Below the pieces are notes generated by a model. The model was not told the DNA's origin, did not search any database, and was given only the letters and a program-made list of their open reading frames with translations. DNA of 64,000 nt from positions 30,094 through 94,093 of the forward strand of contig JBGSBR010000002.1 in the NCBI GenBank assembly GCA_041730495.1, written 5' to 3'. Shown piece after piece: positions 57,210 to 64,000 of the stretch. Origin of the DNA: JBGSBR01 sp041730495. GTDB lineage: Bacteria; Patescibacteriota; Microgenomatia; UBA1406; GWC2-37-13. A program made the translations under genes and the position numbers. The stretch's first letter is position 1. Each line of letters begins with the position of its first letter.

Positions 57210-58589
57210 ATGCAAAATACTATGAATCCTCAACAAAAAAAACTTCGCTATACCTACTGGCTAGTGAGCGCGTTTGTGAAAAAAAACGCTCAAGCTATCT
57301 TACTTAGTTTTTTGCTCAGTATTATCGGTGTGATCAGTTTTGTATCATTTTCTCCGTATCTTTTCAGCCTTTTTACTACACAAACGACCAAAATTGGTAT
57401 CTCAGGTCTATATACAGCAGAAACATTGCCAGATGACATTACCTCGAAATTTTCTAATGGCATGCTCTATGTCGGTGACAATGGTGAGCTGATCCCCTTG
57501 CTTGCCGAGTCATGGGAAGAGGTCGATGGTGGCAAAGAGTATCGCTATCATCTTAAAAAAGATCTCAGCTGGAACGACGGTAAACCATTTACTGCAAAAG
57601 ATATCAAATACAACTTCACTGATGTCAATGTGGAAGCTCAGAATGAGTATTTACTCGTCTTTAAGCTCAAAAAACCGCTGGCCATCTTCCCAACCTTCCT
57701 GGCCAAACCTGTAATCAAGAAACCTCTTGTCGGTGTTGCAGGACTGTATACCGTCGATAAAGTAAAAGCTGAAGCAGGCTTTATCCGTGAGCTGCAGCTG
57801 ACACCCAACAAAGATGATCTGCCGATCTTGATCTATAAGTTTTATGATACAGAAACCAAGCTCATTCAAGCCTATAAGCTAGGCGAGATTACGGAGATGC
57901 AGACCAATAAAGCAAACACCGCTGAACAATTTAAATCATGGAAAAACACCGTAGTCGAAGAACAAGTTGATTACACCAAGGTCATGACCTTGTTTTACAA
58001 CTTCAGTGATGGCTTAATCAAAGAAGAAAAGGATCTCCGTCATGCAATCGCCATGTCAATCGATAAATCTAAGTTTGAGGAACTCGGTGAAAACGGCTAT
58101 AGCCCGATTCCACCCGTCTCATGGGCTCATGATCCGACATCTGAGCGCTTTGGTTATAATCCGAACTTAAGTAGTAAACTGATGCAAAATTACGTAAACA
58201 CTGATAAACCGCTTGAGCTGAGGATCAGTACCTACTATGATCATCTCGATATCGCAGATGAGATCAAACAAGATCTTGAAGCAGCTGGTGTGACGACCAA
58301 AGTCGAGGTCTTGGCTGCCAACTTACCAAGCAACTATCAGCTATTCCTCGCTCAGATGACATTGCCCAAAGATCCAGATCAGTATTTCTATTGGCATTCA
58401 ACTCAAAAACAAGGAAATATCACAAATTATGCCAATGTCCGCGTCGATAATGTGCTCGAAAAAGGTCGCGAAACACTCAATATCAGTGAGCGCAAAGAGA
58501 TCTATAATGATTTCCAACAAACATTGATCGACGATATGCCTGCCTACTTCTTGTATTATCCGAATATTTATACGATAAAACGGAAATAA
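57210..58589 (+). CDS. Peptide/oligopeptide ABC transporter substrate-binding protein (SBP family 5)
   Basis: 459 aa from ATG 57210 (57222 is possible; 57204 lies inside the repeat). An N-terminal anchor (AILLSFLLSIIGVISFVSFS) is used instead of a lipobox. The SBP_bac_5 fold is seen in LIPLLAESWEEVDGGKEYRY, LKKDLSWNDGKPFTAKDIKY, DLRHAIAMSIDKSKF and the late DKP-like region. It is somewhat short for the family. No permease or ATPase partner is in the window. Confidence 0.85.
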   Translation: MQNTMNPQQKKLRYTYWLVSAFVKKNAQAILLSFLLSIIGVISFVSFSPYLFSLFTTQTTKIGISGLYTAETLPDDITSKFSNGMLYVGDNGELIPLLAESWEEVDGGKEYRYHLKKDLSWNDGKPFTAKDIKYNFTDVNVEAQNEYLLVFKLKKPLAIFPTFLAKPVIKKPLVGVAGLYTVDKVKAEAGFIRELQLTPNKDDLPILIYKFYDTETKLIQAYKLGEITEMQTNKANTAEQFKSWKNTVVEEQVDYTKVMTLFYNFSDGLIKEEKDLRHAIAMSIDKSKFEELGENGYSPIPPVSWAHDPTSERFGYNPNLSSKLMQNYVNTDKPLELRISTYYDHLDIADEIKQDLEAAGVTTKVEVLAANLPSNYQLFLAQMTLPKDPDQYFYWHSTQKQGNITNYANVRVDNVLEKGRETLNISERKEIYNDFQQTLIDDMPAYFLYYPNIYTIKRK

Positions 58590-58640
58590 ATACTGTCGTC
58601 ATACTAAGCAAGTTTCAGCATCTCAGTACTATTAAAAGGT

Positions 58641-58658
58641 CCTTCGACAAGCTCAGGA
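58641..58658. repeat. Short dispersed repeat (CCTTCGACAAGCTCAGG type)
   Basis: Reverse complement of the copy at 20853-20873. It lies in the gap between the peptide-binding protein gene and ruvB. Confidence 0.7.
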
Positions 58659-58723
58659 TAACACTTCGTTACACTCAGTGTCACTTGCAAAAGCTGTAAA
58701 TTCAGGTAGGATATAATGGTTAC

Positions 58724-59713
58724 ATGGCTACTTTAGAAAATCACGCACTACGTCCGCAAACACTGAAAGAGTATGTCGGGCAAGAAAAAGCGATTCAAAC
58801 CCTGACACTCTTCTTAGACGCTGTAAATAAGCGAGGTCATGCTACTGAGCATATCTTGTTTTATGGTCCACCAGGTATCGGTAAAACCACACTTTCATAT
58901 ATCATCGCTCATGAGCTCAAAGGTACGCTTAGAGTGACTTCAGGTGCTGCCATCAGCAAAGGTGGAGACTTAGCTGCAATCCTCACGAATCTAAAAGATA
59001 AAGACGTTTTATTTATCGATGAAATCCATCGACTACCCAAAGCTGTCGAAGAAATGCTGTATCCCGTGATCGAAGAGTACAATCTCGATATCATCATCGG
59101 CAAAGGCCCATCTGCACGCACAGTTCGTTTACCTGTACCGAAGATCACGATTGTCGGGGCGACGACCAAGCTTGCGATGCTATCTGCACCGCTGCGAGAT
59201 CGCTTCGGATTACTCCTCAGACTTGATTACTATACCGACAAAGAGCTCATCAACATCATCAAAACATCTGCAGCAAGACTTGAGGTGAAAGTGACTGATG
59301 ATGCGGCAGTAGAAATCGCTAAACGAGCTCGACGCACTCCACGCATCGCCAATCGTATCCTCAAACGAGCTCGTGACATGATCCAGGTCCAACAACGTAA
59401 AGAGATTGATTTACCATTACTTGAATCATTGTTTACATTGCTTGATATTGATGAACTAGGTTTATCAGATCTCGACACACAATATCTCCGCGTCATCGCA
59501 GAGCGATTTCAAAACACTCCGGTCGGTCTCGAAACCCTTGCTTCATCGCTTTCAGAAGATAAACGTACCATCGAAGAGTTTATCGAACCATATCTACTCA
59601 GACTTGGATTTATAAGAAAAACTACCAAAGGTAGAGTAGTGACTCCAAAAGCCAAGAAGCATCTTCAGATACCTCTCAGTAAAGCTGATACAGATCAGCA
59701 AGCCTTACTTTAA
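58724..59713 (+). CDS. ruvB: Holliday junction branch migration helicase RuvB
   Basis: 329 aa. Walker A is GPPGIGKTT, Walker B LFIDEIHRL, sensor 1 is VGATT, the arginine finger is in LSAPLRDRFG, and the C-terminal winged helix ends in GRVVTPKAKKHL. It works with RuvA (60666-61244). TATAAT at 58712-58717 lies 6 nt before ATG. RuvC is not in the window. Confidence 0.97.
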   Translation: MATLENHALRPQTLKEYVGQEKAIQTLTLFLDAVNKRGHATEHILFYGPPGIGKTTLSYIIAHELKGTLRVTSGAAISKGGDLAAILTNLKDKDVLFIDEIHRLPKAVEEMLYPVIEEYNLDIIIGKGPSARTVRLPVPKITIVGATTKLAMLSAPLRDRFGLLLRLDYYTDKELINIIKTSAARLEVKVTDDAAVEIAKRARRTPRIANRILKRARDMIQVQQRKEIDLPLLESLFTLLDIDELGLSDLDTQYLRVIAERFQNTPVGLETLASSLSEDKRTIEEFIEPYLLRLGFIRKTTKGRVVTPKAKKHLQIPLSKADTDQQALL

Positions 59714-59791
59714 GCAAAGCTTCATATACAATCTGCGAAACCACTCTTTTATTTGAGCTGATTTGTTATAATCTAACAGTTAGGTTGTGTT

Positions 59792-59874
59792 GCCGGAGTG
59801 GTGGAATGGCAGACACGCTGGACTTAAAATCCAGTGCCGTCACTGGCGTGTGGGTTCGACTCCCTCCTCCGGCA
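59792..59874 (+). tRNA. tRNA-Leu (UAA)
   Basis: 83 nt with a long variable arm. The acceptor stem GCCGGAG pairs with CTCCGGC. The anticodon loop in CTGGACTTAAAATCCAG gives TAA. The T arm has GGGTTCGACTCCC. CCA is not encoded. Confidence 0.95.
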
Positions 59875-59880
59875 CCCCTA

Positions 59881-59952
59881 GCCGCTTTAGCTCAGTGGTA
59901 GAGCACCTGTTTTGTAAACCGGTGGTCGTCGGTTCGAATCCGACAAGCGGCT
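59881..59952 (+). tRNA. tRNA-Thr (UGU)
   Basis: 72 nt. GCCGCTT pairs with AAGCGGC. The 7-nt loop TTTGTAA gives anticodon TGT. The T arm is CGGTTCGAATCCG. The discriminator is T and CCA is not encoded. It begins 6 nt after tRNA-Leu. Confidence 0.95.
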
Positions 59953-59961
59953 CAAGCTTCA

Positions 59962-60016
59962 GCACCCGTAGCTTCGTCCATAGGACGATCAGCCTATGGC
60001 TGACAATTGGATAGAG
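59962..60016 (+). pseudogene. Interrupted 5' fragment of tRNA-Arg
   Basis: GCACCCGTAGCT (59962-59973) and AATTGGATAGAG (60005-60016) match the first 25 nt of the intact tRNA-Arg 16 nt downstream. Between them lies a 30-nt insert containing CATAGG/CCTATG and GTC/GAC inverted repeats. The 3' two thirds of the tRNA are missing. Confidence 0.75.
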
Positions 60017-60031
60017 ATAGAATGAATGATA

Positions 60032-60105
60032 GCACCCGTAGCTCAATTGGATAGAGCACAGACCTTCTAAGTCTGCGGTTACAGGTTCGATTCCTGTCGG
60101 GTGCG
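60032..60105 (+). tRNA. tRNA-Arg (UCU)
   Basis: 74 nt. GCACCCG pairs with CGGGTGC. The loop CTTCTAA gives anticodon TCT. The T arm is CAGGTTCGATTCCTG. The discriminator is G and CCA is not encoded. The Nudix gene starts 3 nt after it. Confidence 0.95.
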
Positions 60106-60108
60106 CAC

Positions 60109-60546
60109 ATGTATCCTCCTAAACGTATCCAACCTGTCGTCCTCGCAATCATCGAAAAAGATGGCATGTATCTCATGACCAAACGCATCGATAACAATCC
60201 TGAGCACCATGATAAATGGCAGCTGCCAGGTGGTGGACTTGAGTTTGGCGAACATCCAGTCGAAGCTATGCATCGAGAGCTGAGAGAAGAACTCAATATC
60301 AAAGTCAATAATCTAGAGTTTGTACCGTTCCTAGATATCGCAGTCAGGGATACCTGGCAAGGATTATTCTTGGTCTTTCATGCCGAGCTAGCTGAGCCAG
60401 AACAACATATCAAACTCAATGAAGAAGCTTCAGAGTGGCAATGGTTTAGCCTTGAAGAGATACAACAACTCGATGTTTTGAAAGGCTGTATTGAAGCTGT
60501 GACAACAACATATGACTACATGAAAATGAAGAGTAGTAAGAACTAA
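60109..60546 (+). CDS. Nudix hydrolase
   Basis: 145 aa. The Nudix box GGGLEFGEHPVEAMHRELREELNI is present over 24 residues, with metal-binding R-E-L-R-E-E. It starts RIQPVVLAIIEKDGMYLMTK and has WQLPGGG before the box. The substrate is unknown; it resembles MutT-like housecleaning enzymes. Translation would start almost at the 3' end of tRNA-Arg, so the message is probably released by tRNA processing. Confidence 0.9.
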   Translation: MYPPKRIQPVVLAIIEKDGMYLMTKRIDNNPEHHDKWQLPGGGLEFGEHPVEAMHRELREELNIKVNNLEFVPFLDIAVRDTWQGLFLVFHAELAEPEQHIKLNEEASEWQWFSLEEIQQLDVLKGCIEAVTTTYDYMKMKSSKN

Positions 60547-60578
60547 GCTGATTTGTTATAATGGTGCATCTTGTGCGA

Positions 60579-60660
60579 GTCGGAGTGGCGGAACTGGTAG
60601 ACGCGCACGCTTGAGGGGCGTGTGGGGCAACTCGTGGAGGTTCAAGTCCTCTCTCCGACA
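60579..60660 (+). tRNA. tRNA-Leu (GAG)
   Basis: 82 nt with a long variable arm. GTCGGAG pairs with CTCCGAC. The anticodon stem-loop CACGCTTGAGGGGCGTG gives GAG. CCA is not encoded. A TATAAT box lies about 18 nt upstream. Confidence 0.93.
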
Positions 60661-60665
60661 CAAGA

Positions 60666-61244
60666 TTACCTACTATTTGAAAGATGACGAATACCCTCAG
60701 TTATCTTCTCTTCGACACTTGGTAAATCTGCAATTTTAGGAAGGATCTTCGTAATATCAGTCGACTTAAAGCCAAGCGACATCAATGCATCAATCACCGT
60801 TTGATCTTCTTCTGACTGCGCCGTAGGCTCAAGATGGAACTCAGTATTGAGCTTCGAAGATAATTCCAATAAGATTTTAAGAGCTGTTTTTTTACCAAGT
60901 CCAGGGATCCGAGTGAGGAACGTTGAATCTTGTTTTTTTACAGCTGTAATCAGCTCATCGTTTTTGGAGAAAGAAACGATCGAAAAGGCAGACTTGGGTC
61001 CTACGCCTGGGACATCAAGTAACATCTTAAACATTTTGTATTCTTGCTTGGTTTCAAAAGCAAACAGAGTAAGTGCATCTTCGCGGACATTCAAAAACGT
61101 ATACAGCTCAACCTGAGCTGGTGGTATGATGCTGGCAATACATTGATTGGTAACATATGCTTCATAGAAGATGCCAGTGCTTGTTTCGATCAGTGCTACA
61201 TTTCCTTCGCGTTCGACGAGAGTACCTTTTATTTTGCCAATCAT
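60666..61244 (-). CDS. ruvA: Holliday junction DNA helicase subunit RuvA
   Basis: 192 aa. The N-terminal OB fold (MIGKIKGTLVEREGNVALIE) is followed by two helix-hairpin-helix motifs (LLDVPGVGPKSAFSIVS and LTRIPGLGKKTALKILLEL). The C-terminal domain (VIDALMSLGFKSTDITKILP) contacts RuvB. It tetramerises on four-way junctions. ruvB lies about 1 kb away in the opposite orientation, split off by the tRNA cluster. Confidence 0.95.
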   Translation of the reverse strand: MIGKIKGTLVEREGNVALIETSTGIFYEAYVTNQCIASIIPPAQVELYTFLNVREDALTLFAFETKQEYKMFKMLLDVPGVGPKSAFSIVSFSKNDELITAVKKQDSTFLTRIPGLGKKTALKILLELSSKLNTEFHLEPTAQSEEDQTVIDALMSLGFKSTDITKILPKIADLPSVEEKITEGIRHLSNSR

Positions 61245-61286
61245 GGGATCATTATAGCAAGAAGAACATAGGTTATAGAGAGTAGG

Positions 61287-63635
61287 TTAAAGCTTGGAGT
61301 TATGCACCTTCTTTTCGATGCTATGGATGAGTGAGCGAGTACGATTTACTGCATCTGGAGCTACAGATACACTCGTGATCCCTTTGCGGACGAGTCTTTC
61401 GACGATTTCTGGATAGTCTGAAGCTGCTTGACCACAGATTGAGCAAGTAATACCAGCAGCAGCGCAAGTTTCGACGATATGATCTAGTACCGATGTCACC
61501 GCAGGATGTCGCTCATCATAGATATGTGAGACCTCACTGCTGTCACGATCTACTCCAAGTAACATCATTGTCAGATCATTAGTACCAATCGACACACCGT
61601 CGATACCGATGTCGATAAACTCTTGCAGCATGATAGCAGCTGCAGGAACCTCGACCATTATCCAAAACTTAAACTCTTTATGATTAAATAGTCCATTCTC
61701 ACGCACAATATCTTTGATACGGATCAACTCCCAAGGCACACGGATAAAAGGGATCATCAGATGCAGGTTTTTGTAGCCTTTTTCCCAGATATTACGGATC
61801 GCTGCAAGCTCAAGTGCGAAGACATCAGGATTAGCAATATAGCGAGATGCACCACGATAACCGATCATCGGATTTTCTTCATGTGGTTCGTACAACGCTC
61901 CACCTTTTAGATGACGATACTCATTGGATTTGAAATCAGTAGCTCTGTATACGACAGGTTTCCCATCAAAAGCTTTCACAAACGTTTCTAAGTTTTTTGT
62001 TAGTTTATTCACGAAGATAGCTTCTTTCTTTTGCTTGATGAACTCTTTCGGATGAATCCCAATCTCTGCGATCATAAACTCAGCCCGCAGCAACCCGATA
62101 CCATCGACTCCTTGAGCTGCGACTTTGGCTGCAATCTCAGGCTCAGCGAGGTTTGCATAGACTTTTGTCAGTGTTTTCAGCTGTGGTTGTTTCTTCGCTG
62201 CTTCCTTTTTCTGCGCTTTCAGATCTTCTTTGCGGATAATACTTCCTCTGTAAACATTACCATTGGTACCATCGACTGAGACCAGCTCACCATCTTTGAG
62301 CTTCTTAGTGGCAGTTTCTGTACCTACGACAGCTGGTATACCCAGCTCACGTGAAACGATCGCAGCATGCGAAGTACGCCCACCTTTATCAGTGACGATT
62401 GCAGCGGCTTTCTTCATAGCTGGCACATAATCAGGATTTGTTTGTGGTGCGACCAAGATATCTCCTTGTTCGACTTTATGAATCTCTTTGGGTGATTTGA
62501 TGATTCGAACATGTCCGACACCAATACCTGGTGATGCAGGAGCACCAGTTACGACTGGCTCGAGATGAGTATGAGTGACGCCTTGATCTTCAATCTTTTT
62601 ATTGGTCGCATCAATCGTAGTAATTGGACGGGACTGGACGATATAAACCTGTCCATGTTCCATAGCCCATTCGATATCTTGTGGGAAAAAGTAATGTTTT
62701 TCGACCTCTTTTACTTGCAAAGCGACAGCTCTGATCTCATTATCAGACAATTTTTGCATAGCACCATCTTTTTTATTGAGCTTAACTTCACGATTTGAGG
62801 TACCAGACTTGATATATTTCACATTTTGATACGCAGTTTGTTTTTTCGTGAGGACAATTGAGTTTTTATCGATCTCATAATGATCAGGTGTGACCTTGCC
62901 TTGGACGATATATTCGCCGAGTCCATAAACAGCTTCGATGACAATCTTCGTTTTATCATTGGTCACCGGATCGATACTAAATGCGATACCGGATTTGTCT
63001 GATTGCACCATGCGCTGTACTACAGCGGCTAGACCTACCTTGAAGTGATCAAAGCCTTGCTCATGACGGTAATAGATAGCACGTGGAGTGAACAGTGATG
63101 CCCAACACTCTTTTACTTTTCTCAAGAGTGCATGTTCGCCACGGACATTGAGAAATGTTTCTTGTTGACCTGCAAATGAAGCATCCGGCAGATCTTCGGC
63201 AGTCGCTGATGAGCGGACAGCAACCAAAGGTTGTGTGTAAACACTTTTTAGTTTATTGACTGTGTGTTTGAGAAAAGAGTACTTTTGCGTCATATACTCT
63301 TCTTCTTTGGCGTTCAGATCTTGATAGTACTCGAGAATTTGATCCGTAAGTACTGTCGGCACATCTGCTTTCATGATGAGATCTTTTATATGCTCAGATG
63401 CTTGCTCAAGCTCAGTAGTATGCTCGAAGTTGATGATCGAAACTATTTGCGAGATGCGTTCGGCAAGATTGGCTTCTTTGATGAAGTGAAAATATGCATG
63501 TGATGTGACCACAAAACCATATGGGATCGGGAAATGTGCTCGTGTCATCTCACCGAGATTGGCACCTTTTCCACCCACTAGACCTACATCGTGTTTGTCG
63601 ACATCTTCAAACCACGCGATATATTTTTTGGCCAT
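61287..63635 (-). CDS. ppsA: Phosphoenolpyruvate synthase
   Basis: 782 aa. The N-terminal ATP-grasp domain (VGLVGGKGANLGEMTRA, VRSSATAEDLPDASFAGQQE) is followed by the phospho-His domain with GGRTSHAAIVSRELGIPAVVG, where His is phosphorylated. The C-terminal PEP/pyruvate barrel has FIDIGIDGVSIGTNDLT and the catalytic Cys in CSICGQAASDYPE. It makes PEP from pyruvate and ATP (AMP and phosphate released), feeding the PEP carboxylase at 38.8 kb or gluconeogenesis. Confidence 0.95.
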   Translation of the reverse strand: MAKKYIAWFEDVDKHDVGLVGGKGANLGEMTRAHFPIPYGFVVTSHAYFHFIKEANLAERISQIVSIINFEHTTELEQASEHIKDLIMKADVPTVLTDQILEYYQDLNAKEEEYMTQKYSFLKHTVNKLKSVYTQPLVAVRSSATAEDLPDASFAGQQETFLNVRGEHALLRKVKECWASLFTPRAIYYRHEQGFDHFKVGLAAVVQRMVQSDKSGIAFSIDPVTNDKTKIVIEAVYGLGEYIVQGKVTPDHYEIDKNSIVLTKKQTAYQNVKYIKSGTSNREVKLNKKDGAMQKLSDNEIRAVALQVKEVEKHYFFPQDIEWAMEHGQVYIVQSRPITTIDATNKKIEDQGVTHTHLEPVVTGAPASPGIGVGHVRIIKSPKEIHKVEQGDILVAPQTNPDYVPAMKKAAAIVTDKGGRTSHAAIVSRELGIPAVVGTETATKKLKDGELVSVDGTNGNVYRGSIIRKEDLKAQKKEAAKKQPQLKTLTKVYANLAEPEIAAKVAAQGVDGIGLLRAEFMIAEIGIHPKEFIKQKKEAIFVNKLTKNLETFVKAFDGKPVVYRATDFKSNEYRHLKGGALYEPHEENPMIGYRGASRYIANPDVFALELAAIRNIWEKGYKNLHLMIPFIRVPWELIRIKDIVRENGLFNHKEFKFWIMVEVPAAAIMLQEFIDIGIDGVSIGTNDLTMMLLGVDRDSSEVSHIYDERHPAVTSVLDHIVETCAAAGITCSICGQAASDYPEIVERLVRKGITSVSVAPDAVNRTRSLIHSIEKKVHNSKL

Positions 63636-63704
63636 GGTTTAACTATAGTTCATATGATATTTACTTCGCAACCATAAATGCATTAATGTTGTATAATTAA
63701 TACT

Positions 63705-64000
63705 ATGAGTCAAATAAGCTTTACAGTAATAAACGGAGATTCTGTTACAGAATTAGACCCTACAATACTCAATTACTATATAGAAGGTGCCATGCAGTTG
63801 TATGCTGACTTCGCAGATGAAGTGGCTTACGAAGTGATCGAATACGATGAAACAAGAGCATTGTTTCTTGAAGAATTGAGCAGGGGTACAGTTCAAGCTG
63901 TTTTTGCAGAGACAAATGGTGATATTGTGGGTTTAGCAACTCTGAGTAAACCACCTGAAGCCGATTACTACACCTATGACATCGCTCATGTATCTAAATC
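63705..64000 (+). CDS. GNAT-like acetyltransferase, N-terminal part
   Basis: This gene is cut by the window end; 98 residues are visible. YYIEGAMQLYADFADEVAYE and the strand VQAVFAETNGDIVGLATLSK resemble the beta2-beta4 region of GNAT N-acetyltransferases. The acetyl-CoA binding motif is not yet reached. TATAAT at 63692-63697 lies 7 nt before ATG. Confidence 0.6.
   Translation, partial: MSQISFTVINGDSVTELDPTILNYYIEGAMQLYADFADEVAYEVIEYDETRALFLEELSRGTVQAVFAETNGDIVGLATLSKPPEADYYTYDIAHVSK

Noticed and set aside
59787..60014. Open reading frame across the tRNA cluster
   Set aside because: It runs through tRNA-Leu, tRNA-Thr and the tRNA-Arg fragment and has no coding character.
1..64000. Recoded UGA (Gly) as in Gracilibacteria/Absconditabacteria
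   Set aside because: Several conserved genes end at TGA at the expected length (atpH, uvrB), and conserved genes have no internal TGA.
1..64000. CRISPR arrays, rRNA genes, insertion sequences, prophage
   Set aside because: No regularly spaced direct repeats, no rRNA-like stretch, no transposase, integrase or phage structural gene were seen on either strand.

Overview
The window reads as a compact bacterial chromosome segment, most likely from a member of the Candidate Phyla Radiation (Patescibacteria). That is an inference from gene content. CTP synthase and the F-ATPase subunits are divergent and shortened, the PEP carboxylase is of archaeal type, no biosynthetic operons are seen, tRNA genes lack an encoded CCA, and many housekeeping genes have a -10 box only 4-11 nt before the start codon. 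UGA is an ordinary stop (for example at the end of atpH), so the recoded Gracilibacteria/Absconditabacteria lineages do not fit. I cannot name the lineage more precisely.

Layout. 0-12.8 kb: the end of gatB, dnaE, an F-type ATP synthase operon (atpZ-like, B, E, F, H, A, G, an unknown inserted gene, D, C) and topA. 12.8-18.7 kb: an array of short operons for small, mostly membrane-anchored proteins. They have strong Shine-Dalgarno sites, copies of one promoter block, structured leaders and two classes of long-stem 3' elements. Five of the proteins share an undescribed C-terminal domain of about 46 residues. 18.7-34.5 kb: pyrG, rplS, yraN, a PfkB kinase, tRNA-Glu and many accessory enzymes (Nudix, DinB, VOC, esterase, ABC exporter, DUF2975 with an XRE regulator), plus an AT-rich pair that includes a HEPN-like protein. 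34.5-36.6 kb: three minus-strand cassettes, each bounded by inverted arms, with a common leader and a small family of surface-type proteins. 36.7-54.9 kb: a large protein with a RelE-like tail, PEP carboxylase, a KAS III-like enzyme, rsmI, uvrB, uvrA and large unknown proteins, including a tandem-HTH protein and a transmembrane SLT/M23 peptidoglycan hydrolase. 54.9-64 kb: an SH3b protein, a short uvrC, secG, a peptide-binding protein, ruvB, a tRNA cluster, a Nudix protein, ruvA, PEP synthase and the start of a GNAT protein.

How it works together. The core genes cover replication, homologous recombination (RuvAB), nucleotide excision repair (UvrABC), ATP synthesis or hydrolysis, and the PEP-oxaloacetate-pyruvate node. 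The most unusual material is (1) the 12.8-18.7 kb array, (2) the inverted-arm cassettes at 34.5-36.6 kb, and (3) a 91-nt element found before both uvrB and uvrA, whose two copies differ at only four bases, all four forming compensatory pairs. Arrays (1) and (2) use leadered, SD-dependent messages with conserved structure, in contrast to the apparently leaderless housekeeping genes. They look like a separate, co-evolved class of gene modules.
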